DNA from: Stichopus chloronotus
Lineage: Eukaryota; Echinodermata; Holothuroidea; Aspidochirotida; Stichopodidae
NCBI GenBank assembly: GCA_021234535.1
Contig: CM037838.1
Coordinates: 20,777,009 to 20,841,008 of the forward strand
Length of the DNA stretch: 64,000 nucleotides
Reading direction: 5' to 3'
Shown: positions 12,201 to 24,200 of the stretch, piece after piece
Numbering within the stretch: position 1 is the first letter of the stretch
Layout of the letters: each line of letters begins with the position of its first letter
Program-made: the position numbers and the translations under genes
The notes under the pieces: generated by a model
What the model saw: only the letters and a program-made list of their open reading frames with translations
Database searches by the model: none
What the model was told of the DNA's origin: nothing

Positions 12201-15200
12201 AGAGGTGACCGTTCATGACGAGCAGCATGCATGGGCGTCAATTTAATACTGAAAGCGGGGAAGGACATCTGGTCTACAATTTTTTTCTTTTTTCCTGTGG
12301 CGTATGCCAAAGTGGCGTAAGCCATGGCATAAGTTCCCCAAAACTTACTGGTTTGGGAATTCGCTAGCGACGTACTCACCTCATATAACCTATGCATTAC
12401 CGTATTGACCATGGTCTAGCATCTGGCAATTTGTGTGTGTGTGTGTATACGGTAATGCATAGGTTATATGAGGTGAGGGAGTACGCACTGTGAATTGGTG
12501 GAACTAAAAACAACATGGGGGAGGGTGAATGCTAGATCTACTATCTCAGTGGAGAACCACCATCACTTGTTCCAGGGTTGCAAGAAAATTTTGTCTTTGC
12601 AAGCCCCCCAGATGGCCAGAAACGGCACTTACCATGTGTTCTAAGCTGTATGTATCAAGCCTTTAAATAAGGATCTTATCTGCCTGTAATTTCACAATCA
12701 TGGGGAAATTCCTTCTATGAAAAAATACATCAGATGGTTTGAGATAATACGTCATATAAAAATCATATGATTAAATTATGTATCCTCTTTTAATTTTTGA
12801 GCACTTGGCAAATGTTGTAGCTGAACATTCTTCCCTCCCGGGAGAAGCTTGCAGCAACAAACATCCTCCCCTATTTTGCTGTTTAGCCTATAACTGAGGG
12901 TAAGCTTTAGTTTTATCAAAAGGAAAGCAGAATTACATAGGCTACAGCAGTAGACCTGAGACTTCCTGTTCCCCTGCCACTAGGTAAGAAGACTTTGAGC
13001 AAAGGATTAAGAAGGGGGAAGTAATAACTCTATTAAGGTATATACATTGTGTACATAGACTTGCATAGGGTACCCCCCAAAGAAAAATTGATCAAAAATA
13101 CCTCTCAGTTTTCTGGAAATGGTATTTCTCAGTCTCTCTGGACTTCCTAATTCCTGCTAAATATTGTTTTTAATTCTTAGAACATAAGCTAGCAAATTTA
13201 CACTTCCACTAAGAATAATGTTTTCTGCTGGTTTTTCATTTATTTCAGGTTACAAAAGGTGGGGGGAGACAAATGCGTTAGTGCCCCCTTCTCCAAGACA
13301 TGTCTGGCATCTCCCCCCCCCAAATCGATGAGCAGAATCATAGCTAGAAGAATTTTACTCTATATTGTCTCCAACTTAAGTTGTGTATAGGCATAATTTT
13401 GATAATAGTTGACAATAATTTGGATTTGTTTGTTTACGTGATTGTATTTTACTAGCAATGCTTTCAAGTTTTTCCATTATGGCCAATAAAATCATGGTTT
13501 GATCTTTTTAGGATGCCTTTTAAGTTATGCTATTTTATGCTTTTTAGTCATTTTCATGGATTTTATGAGAAAAAATTGTGGTGGACGGTGTATTCTGAGC
13601 AGTGGACAGGGTTACAAACCAGAGAGCTACAGTACAACACCCGCCCTATGACTCGCAAAATAATTACAAATTTTCATGAAACAAAGGAATAGTTGTAGTC
13701 TCTGAAAGATTTATGAAGACACTTAATAATTTAAATTTTTGATAGATATAAATATGTCAAAAAAACTTTTACTGTCACTACTGCTTTAACCACTGCTATT
13801 TTTTTCATGTCTCCCTAGCTCCCATGCCTCCAATTTATTCTCAGTGATGCATTAAGTCATCTCATTTTCCAAGGAAAATATAAGAATTAAAAAACAATCA
13901 GCCTCTAAGCCTGATATTTGATATACTATGGGAACAAAAAGATATATCATCTATTCAGATTTCCCTCAGGTGCTTACAATTTTAATGTAATCAAAATGTC
14001 ACGACCTTCCAGGACAAGACGGCTATGTAAAATGGTGTGAATCCCAAAGGAAAGAAACTTAAAGACAAAAGCTCATCACCCCAGACAGTTTCAATTCTCC
14101 CAACCACCTACAGTAGCTCTAGTCCCTCCCTCAGCCTGTCTTAAATTCCTCCACACGTGTAATCAAAACAATGGATCCCTGTGTACGCTGTGTAATACGA
14201 GTTGCTCTGCTTCTTTCGAATTTGCTGTCAATCTAAGAGTACTGCAACTTAGAACCAGTTGAGAATTTTGCTTTCCGGGAGGTAAAAATATAGCTTAGGG
14301 TGATGCAATACAGCCTTTAAGAAACTTATGTCAATTTTGGTATGCTGGAGTTGGCTCTCCATCACTCTTCCATCCTACCTCCTCCGTCCCACCAATTACT
14401 CATCAATTTTTTATGTCTAGACAGCTGTCAATCAGAATCAAAACTCTACTGAACTTTATGCATGCATATAGTCTATGGAAAATACAAGAGGACCTACAAT
14501 CCTAACAAAAACAAAAGAATGACAAATCAGAAGCTGTTACAAAATGTAGCAACATTTAAAATTAGGTCCATTGATCTTCCAAAATCCCTCCCCCCCAATC
14601 AATGTCTTCCCAACCAAAAAATGTTCCAAATGTAAACTAAAAGCATTGAACTTGCAGGCGAGTACATCAAAGCCCATCGGGACTGTGGACATGTACATTA
14701 CACACCCCTGATTGCAGATCAGCACAGTAACCCGGTAGTCCAGTAATTGTAGTACCACATTCTGGGGTATGTAATTTACTGTAATTGACTGTAGGGCACT
14801 GTTCCAGTGACAATTTGAGGAGTTTGTGAAAGATTGAGCGTATACTGTATGTCACTCGATAGATGCATCAAATCTCACACTAATAAGCTCATAACTCAAG
14901 ATATTGGCTACTTGAATGAGAAGACTTGTATTAAGAATGACTTACAGTTGTCTCAAAGTTACTCAACATTATGTAATTAATGTAAACAGTGTTCTGCAAA
15001 GCTGAGGTGCATATCTGACCCTGCAATTTGACACCAGTGAAAAGTTTCACTGGTTTTGTTGTGTATTGAGCTAAAAATGTGAAAATAAGCATTTTCAAAG
15101 TATTGCAAAGTTTCTTTTTCGAGCAAGATGAAATATAAAGACAGTTAGTTAGTGGGTTATGGCATTGTATGGTATCTTTCCCATAATGCAAATCCACTAC

Positions 15201-18200
15201 AGTAAAAAAGAAATTTGTTTAAAAATGCTTAAATTCCAAATCGAATATGCTACTGAGGAGAGGTTTTCACTAAGAGAGGAAAATGCCAAATATTCACTGA
15301 TAAATCCCTTTAACACCCCAGGCCATGTAATTTACTTGTGCTTTTTATAGAATATGACAAGTGTTTTATTGCATGCACCACCTGAGAGTGCACGGCACAT
15401 GTAAACTGAGTTCCCAGGGTGATGCTATGAACAAATATTCCACTTGCCAGTAGTAACATTAATTGGTTACATTATAAGTGTGCCATGAGACATGTTTCAA
15501 TAAACAGCGTGTCACGTTTCATAACAAAATAACGGACCTCTAAAATAGACAAGTTTTACCTCTCCCTTTGACAAAACGAGACCAGAGGAAACTCGACGCG
15601 ACGACGACAGAGAGAGGATATTTTCAGCACTGGCGCCACAAAGCTTGGCTAGTCACATAACAGCTGTTCCTTTCTAAAACATTAGATGTCCTATGAGAGT
15701 AGGCACTGTTCAAAATGAATCCTCACCAGGACTTGATACAACAAAAAACAAAGAAAAAAAAAGAACGAAAACAAAAAGCGTGAACTACTGTATCTGGTAG
15801 GATAATAATTTTACAAATGATTCTTCCAATGTAGCGAAATGGAGGAAAAGAATTAAAAATATACAGTAATACAAAGGAAAAAAAATGTTTAGAGAACAGA
15901 TAGTTGTGACAAACACATCGAATGATACCGCCTTTGTCAATTGCTCGTCTACACATTATTGCAAAGATACTGCATGGGTGCCATATCACCTGGCAGCCAA
16001 AATGTTAGCAAATGTCCTTCCTACACATCCGACCGTGCATTTTCATTGCATTTCATCCGGAAATCTGCAAGATTCGCTGCAGAAATTTGGACTTTAAAAT
16101 GTAAGAGGAACAAACACACACATGGAAAACTTGTGTTTTCGACAGTTTTCTCTGTGAACAAAGAAGCAGCTTGTTCAGATTTTTCTTCTTTTTTTTTGTT
16201 TGTTTAGTGTTTAATTCATTTTCTACTCATAATCTTTGCAGGATGCTAAAGTTGTTGGCTCAATTGTTTGACGACCGCACAGAAAGAACGTACCTATTAA
16301 CCGAACAGAACAACAAGAATCCCACCTCCCTGATGAAATGAGACTTCAAGACTTGAAGGTCACTTTTTCCAGTCAAATCACATGACCTACTGTAAATCCA
16401 CTGGTAGTACATTTTCCTAAAGTTTTCAAAAAGAAATGTTCAAAAGAAGCCGAAACCAAATTGGAAGATAATGAACCTGTGATTTGTGAGTATTAGCATG
16501 GCATCAGTTTCAGAACATAAAAGCTGGGCTCCGGGGAACAAAATGTTAAAAACAGACTGTTTTCTTTGAGGACAAAGCATCCTCATGGGTACAGTGTTTT
16601 TAATGGATTCACCCTTTCTATACCCAGAGAGCTTTCGTCCTTTCTTTTTACTCTCATTCCGGGTTATAAGAGTGTCCAGAACATGACAAATGAAAACATA
16701 TATCACGATACAACAATTGTGACATTTATGACATTTTCAACTCATAGGAAAAATGAAACAAGACCCTCAAGGCAAAAAAAATGAAAGAAAAAAAAATGAC
16801 AGGAGGCCCGAATCCCTGCCAGGGTCGTAAATAAAAGAAACACAATAATTTGTGACCAGAAACATATTCTCCTAACTAACACAAGCAGAAGGCTGACAGG
16901 ATTTCCTTGGCTTTAATACAACAGCAATGAAACTGAGAGACACACTTAACACATAACAATGCATCGAATCTTCCCAGCGGTATAAAAGCAGCAACGGTGA
17001 GCGGTCTTCAATCAGATGATTTTTCTCCGCTGTGAGGTTAAGTGCTTCCTTATCTCTGGTTTTGGAGTACTGTGGTGGTAGGTGCTTTTTAACAAGAGGG
17101 CAACTCTCTCTCTGGATTCTTAAATGTGTGCTCAAAGATCTTTTACGAGTTGAGAGAGAGAGAAGGTTAGAAATTTATTGGGGCAGCCAATTTGTTTAGT
17201 TTCTTCTCTTGGGCTGTTGTTTCTTTTCACCTGCACCGGTTTTATTAACGTGAAAGATCCATTAGATTAGGTTCAAATAGAGTCCTCCTCTGTTGACTCT
17301 AGAGTCGTAAACTTTGATCAGTTCCTTTTGGTTATGAGGGAGATAACAACGTGACCATCTTTCACTGACACTGCCTCCCAAGTTTGAGTTGTCACACGTT
17401 CTCTTTGGACATTTGTGTCGGAACACAATCTTTCTCGCGGATGTTTCATCGGAGAGAAGGTGAGTTTCTCAAACTTCCACGTACTGTACTTACTGAATTT
17501 TTTTTTATGACCTGACGAACAAACTGTGATCAGTACTTTTCTTGGGGGGGGGTAGCACACAAAGAATTCTTCTTCAAATGATCGCTTGAAAGTTAATTAC
17601 GATAAAAGTAATGGGCAAAGCCATCAGCATGATACAATAGTGCATACTCTCATATTTTGATTCTTCGATTGTTGTCAACGCATGATTTTTCCATTACTAC
17701 ATTAATCGGTGACTTGTAATTTTTACTTCTACCGCAAGATTGCTTTTATCCAAAATTGACCACCAACCCGTCCTTGGTCTGACGTCACCCAACGGGACCG
17801 GTCGCAGGAGTCTTTTTCTTTCATAATCTTTGCTCCTGAGTACACACTTCTACCTACACTGTACGAACCTACACGCATTCTAACAAATTAGTGCAAATGA
17901 AACGCAAGGCTTCTAGTTAATCCTCAAAATCAGGAGGAGCCTTAAATGAGTAACTGTGACAAATAATGTCCTAGCTAACTGTAAGAAATTTTGAAACCCA
18001 ATAGTATAAACTTAGTTTCTAGAGTGTATGCTGACTGAAATAGAGATAAGTTTCCAAACAACTGGCAGATCCATGGTGGGGATTAGGGATAATGGAGGAT
18101 GGCCCATGCCCATCCAAAGGCAAGCAAGAAAAAAAATGTCCATTGAATATTGTATACCTAGGAAAACAAATTTATTTGAAGAAAACTAATATCACGACTG

Positions 18201-21200
18201 TACACTTTCGTTGGGTCACACTGTATCACATCTGAGGGGATTCAGTTATAAGAAACTTGTTCAAAGGCTTAAACTGCTCCCCATATCCTTGTACCAGCAT
18301 CAGTTTGGTCCCTTCAAAAGCAAGGAAGTTGGATTCACTCCTGCACAAAATGATTATTGGAGATATTTTTTTATCAGGAAGGAGGCACTGTTTCTTTAAA
18401 TTAATGAATGGATCCTTCTACATTCCTATGATCAAAACAAGGTCTTATACTGTAGGCTGCAGAAATGGTAATTAATGCACTAAAAAAAAATGTCTTTTAT
18501 TATTTTGGTGACAACTCATCTAATTGTAGTCATGCCCAGATGCATTGTTACCCCACAATAGCACTATCTGATAACAATTTAAAACGAAAAGTGATACCGA
18601 GGGTCTATGTACACAACTCCACATAAAACATGGAACATTGTCAAAAAGGTCATTTACAATCATCCCTCTTGCCTACCAGAAATTCACGATTGCTTTCGTA
18701 CACAGTCCCTGAGAAGGTATTATCTTGATGTAGCTATTTCTTTTTCAACTAAAACAATTTTCAGTTTGATAGGTTTTATGTAGTGTAAGTGTCAGGCACA
18801 TTGAAAATCAATGGATTGTGTCCTTTGCAGTACCCAGAAAAGTGCATCACACTTTCGATTTAAACTGCTAAACACGTACTCTTCAAGGGGCACCTTGAGT
18901 TGTTTCACAAAATTCACAAAAATTTTCCACACCTTCACATACTAATGACAAACGGTCAAACTGGGGCAATACCCCATTCACCACATAGAAATGAATATTC
19001 AAGAGTAATTAACAATTTTTGTCTTTAAATTGTGACCAGCCACCTTTCACACCAGTACTAATTCATATGCACACACCTAGCATGAGCCACAGTCACAACA
19101 GGGAGATACTGTGGCAGCTCCTGGGTCACAATTCAAAACTTCGTCAGTTTTGACGACTGCTGTATGTGAATCTTGGCTAATTATGCTAATTCTAAGCATA
19201 ACTTATCGATATCAACTCAGTGAGCCCCTTTAAAGGGCACTGTACGATCCTCCAGAAATAGATGGAACACGGCAGTTGAATATGAGTTCCTGACGTGTGC
19301 ATTCCTACAGGAAATAAATGCACAAATAAGCCAATGCACTTCAATGAAAACATCCTGCTTATATATACGAAAAGTACTTGACTAAAGACTGAAATCAAAG
19401 CACTGGGAATAACAGCACTGAGCGACAACATGTTTCTCGTCGTCATCTGTGACCATAAATTAGCATCCGTGCAGCATGGGTGAGTTTATCAAACAGTGTT
19501 CACCAGGGAGGAGTGTTATATGCTATGTACATACAGTATTTTGAAAAATTCCTCCTCAGAAGAGGGCATTTGCAGCTTCCCAAAGTATAAGACTATAAGT
19601 AGTTCTGAACTGATTTCAAAGCTGAAATTTGTCAAAAAAAAAACAAAAAAACAATATAAATTACAAGAAAATAAAACTATTATAAACTCAATTGTCAAAA
19701 CTATGTTTTTTGTTGTTTTCTTTTTTTGGCAAAATTTTAGCCCTAATTTCTATTTTCAGGTCAAGTGCTATTTGTAAGCTTGGTGGGATGCAGTTTTTGT
19801 GGCTACTTTGAAAAGAGAGTGAATAAAAAATTATGTATTCGTAATCTTTATAACAACTTCCTACAGTATCTGTCATTTATTATGAAAGAATTGGCTATAG
19901 ATACCAGTTACCATTTTGTTCCTGAAAGAAACTCTTTAAATGTGCTAGCGTAGGAAAAAATATGGTGTCAAGTCAACTTTGATGTAGATTTAACTAGGGC
20001 CACTGTGTGGTGTAATTTGTGAATGCATTTTGGACTGTACATTCAATTCTTTGAGGCTTTTTACTGTCACAAGGACAGAGTTTAGAAGTGTACATTCACC
20101 ACTCCGCAATTCATTTGCGATGCTCTCGTAAGTGAAGGCCTACTGTACAGTGGACAGTCAAACAATCAACATTGCGGTATCTTAGTGGATGGTAAAACTG
20201 TCAGCTGTACGCAAACTGGAAGACTCTAGCCCAGATTTTGTGCATTAACTGCATAGCTAGTAATGTAGACAACGGTCTTTCTCTCTTGATTGGTGTAAAC
20301 CATTTCTGAGAAACATGTTCAACAGTACTTGAAAGTTACAGAACTTTTCAATCAAATCTACTTCAAAGTGGTATGTACATTGCAGTATGGGAAATCTGTG
20401 AGTTATAACAACCAAAATATCAAACATCCTTGGAATTTCAAGCATCAAAACAGTTTTAGAGTTGTGACATCTGTTTTCAAAGGTTATTAGTTTGATCTAG
20501 ATAAACCCAACCTAATGTTTCATTTGAGTCAAGTTTTTATACTGTAAGCACTTTAGCTTCATATTACAAAAGACTCTTTTCTTGCCATAATCTGATAGTT
20601 ATGCACACAATATTTTGTAATTCTATGAAGGGCCTGGGAAAATTTTTGTTATCAAACAAGGGTTTCAAAGATGAATACCTGAGTTTATGAACAAGGTAAC
20701 AGAGTGGGGTTGAAAGTCTTGGAAGAGCCTGAATTAAAAGGAAAAAAAAAAAGGTTCCCTTCCAGTTAACAACAGTTGCAACCTGTCACTGGAAGATTTC
20801 TTTAGTAAGTAGTTGAGTGAGGAGTGACTTCAAAAACAAAAAGAAGAAGAAAATAAAACGGGCCAATAAGTTTCATTACAAATTTGGAATACATGTACAG
20901 TATCATACATTACTGTACTATATCATATGTTGTGGTGACAGGTCTCTATCAAGTTGAAAAGGCACTGCACCTATTCAAAGCATTCTCTATGAGAACTATA
21001 AGTCAATGCTATTACAGTATCTCCCAATTGGAGGGAATCACAAAACGACAGGCTACAATATTTGAATGGAGTGCAAAGGCAGCTGTGCACCTTCAGACAA
21101 CTTCAGAATGTCTGTACTGTATATTCACCCTTTGAAGTTGAACTCCTGAGAACCATATCGCTTTGCTGATGAAACATTCACTCACCTATCCATGCAGCCA

Positions 21201-24200
21201 GATATCCATCCATACACCCATCCATGGATCAATCCATCGATCCATCCATCCATCCATTCATCCAAACATTGATGAAACATTCATCCACCCGTCCATGCAG
21301 TGATTCATCCATCCATGCACCCATCTGTCTATCCATATACCCACCTATCTAACTCTGTCTGTCTATCTGTCTGTTGTCGGTCTATCTGTCTGTCTATCTG
21401 TCTGTTGTCGGTCTATCTGTCTGTCTATCTGTCTGTTTTTCAATCTGACTGTCTGTCTATTTGTCTGTCCATCTGTTTATCAGTCTGTCTGTCTGTCTAT
21501 CTGTTTCTATGTCAATCATCCATCCATCAATCCATCCATCCATCCGTCCATCAATCCATCCATCCATTCATCCATCAATCCATCCATCCATTTATTAATG
21601 TTGATGCTTGACTTTCACAACAAGTCACATTCTGTCTCATATCTCTTCTTTTTGGAAGTTACCCAGCATTACCTACTGAGGCTGGAGTCTGAACTATTTT
21701 TTTTCGTATATGGTACCAAAAATACCAAAAACAGAGTGATGTACACAACAGTCAGATAAATGACAAGAAACAACCTATGGAAGGAAAAAAAACAATCGAT
21801 CAGACACTCACCTCTTTACATTAAACAGATGTAATTACTGTACATCCATTTTCCATAGGAGGGGCAGACAAAATGAACATCCCTTGGTTTCACTTAAATG
21901 AAAAACTTGAGGTATTTCCATTGCCAGATCAATCAGCTCCATGAAAATGCTCAATCACTCCCTCTAAAGAGCATGAAACACATCCTTACCAAATTTTTTC
22001 TTGGCCTTTATACTTTACCTCTTTTTCTTCCTAAAATCACTTTGCTCGCGACATTTTGATTAATACGGTGTTTACTTTACATTTCTTGCAGGTTTTCCGG
22101 CAAAACTTTGAGATGCCTTTTACACCCTGCTTGTGCACGCTGAGCACTTGAGAAGTTTGTGGATAAGTAAGGAGCCAATTCGAAAGTATCTTGGAGAGAG
22201 GACAAAACTCTCCTACGAAAAGATGCGGTGAGAGGCAGAGAGCATTTTGTGAAGAGAAATATTGACACACATGTATGCTCTCAGAGAGGACAGAGGAGTC
22301 TTCCTAGTTGTATTTACACGGCTAGCTGGTAAATTGCAGTATGAACTGTTTATCAAAGAACAATCACTGCAATGAATTTTGAGCACATGCTCCCCAATGA
22401 CCCCCTGCAAGGACAACTCCCTCACAGTACCAAGCCAACAGTCAATGGGGCACACATTGCATTTGGACAACATTGTGCGATTCTTCAAAGCAAGAGTTTG
22501 AGTGGGACGACTTTTAATTATCCATTCCTCCGGAGATGATGACATGCTGTTTCCAAAACAGCAGACAGGCTATTAATGTCCATCTGAAGAGGGATTAGGA
22601 ATGGACAGCACCTGTATAACAAATGCTGCGAACTCCACTGGGGGTGTGTCATCGAGTGGTCGGCCGCCAGAGTGGATGTTGACGATCCACATCATCTTGC
22701 TGTTTGCTTCGTCCATTCTCATCATTACCAGCAACACCGTTGTCCTGCTTGTCTTTCACTTCAGCAAATCCCTGCGGGACGTCACCGGGATCTTCGTCCA
22801 GTCGTTGGCCTGCGCCGACCTTGGAGTCGGCATCGGCTGTGTCTTCTCTATCCACGCATGGTTCAGTGATGAGTGGAAGTTCAGCACCGTCCCCTGTTTC
22901 GTCCTTGCAGCGGTCATCATTGTCTCCATCCTCTGCCTCCTGCTCCTCAGCGTGGACCGATACATCGCCGTCACCAGGCCCTTCACCTACGCTGTGATAC
23001 TGACCAGGCGAAGAGGATACCTCCTGGTGATCTCTGTCTGGGTTTTCAGCTTTGCAGTGTTCTTGCCGACACTCCTGATGGAATGTCCCTACTGGTACAA
23101 CCCAAACACCTTCGAGTGCGCATTCCAGTGGGAAGAACAGAGGGTATATTCTTCAATGCTGATTGGTATCGTGGTGTTCCCAGCCTTCATCCTCTCGGGT
23201 TTCTGTTACTACCACGTCCTCAGGACGTCATGGAGACACCAGAGGCAGATCCACAGGGTGACAAATTACTTCCAGGGAGAGGAATCGAGAGAGGTCAACA
23301 AGATACGGAAAGACAGCAGTCTAGCCAAGATGTTCTTGGTCGTGGTGAGTGGATACTACATAACGTGGTTTCCCTTTCTGATAGTGAAAGTACTCAAGGG
23401 GTACAATGGAGACATAGACATTCCTCCCTCCGTTTACTTCTTCTCGCAGTGGTTGGGGGAGTTCAACAGTTTCATCAACTGCATAGTGTACAGCATTGGT
23501 CATGCCTCCTTCAGGGAGTGTTTCAAGAAAATGATCTCTGCCGGGTGGACGGAGGTTGCCAAAAAGTTCTGGCAGAAGGACCAGAGGAAGAAGGAGCAGA
23601 GACGAAGAAGGCAGAGTACAGAGAGGATGATGAAGACAGAGAGTTCAGTCTAAAAGATAAAAATCTCCTTAAATGTCTTTATCGCTTTCAAGCGTATCTG
23701 ACCCCGTTAGAGCCGTAAGAAGTGGTCAAAATGTACCAAAACTGGTCATGGTGGAAACGTAACGAAACTGATTCATTCCAAAGACATGCGTCTCCTTTAA
23801 ATGGTTTCTTCTCACACATCAGACAGTGTTCTGAGGTGTAAGTAACATAAAGCTTAAGATGAAGCTAGATCTAAAGTTGGAAAAAGGACCAAATGGTATC
23901 TGTGTTGCAGTGCTGGAAATTTTGGGGATGAAGGTAAATTCATGAAAGAACTTCAATATTGTAATTAAGAGCTTTGAACAGTAACATACAGCACATACAC
24001 AGTATTACATGAATATATATATGATTATATTTGAGAGACAATTCATTCCTAACTTATTTGCTTGATAGTACCCATAGTTTATTGTTTCAACAAAAGTCAA
24101 TATTGATGCTTCTCTGACAGTGCCAAGAATCACATGGCATGGTTACCCAAGCATCAAAGAAATGCCTTTTGCAGCTCATACCCCAATCTCAATCTCTCCC

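Noticed and set aside
21300..21611. 103-codon Cys/Ser/Leu-rich frame
   Set aside because: Entirely inside the CATC/TGTC satellite.
22213..22545. 110-codon minus-strand frame just upstream of the GPCR
   Set aside because: No similarity recognised, no splice support, and length compatible with chance.
22873..23718. 281-codon plus-strand frame overlapping the GPCR
   Set aside because: It is the shifted frame of the GPCR, open because that region is GC-rich. Its translation shows no receptor motifs, whereas the other frame shows DRY, TWFP and NCxxY in order.
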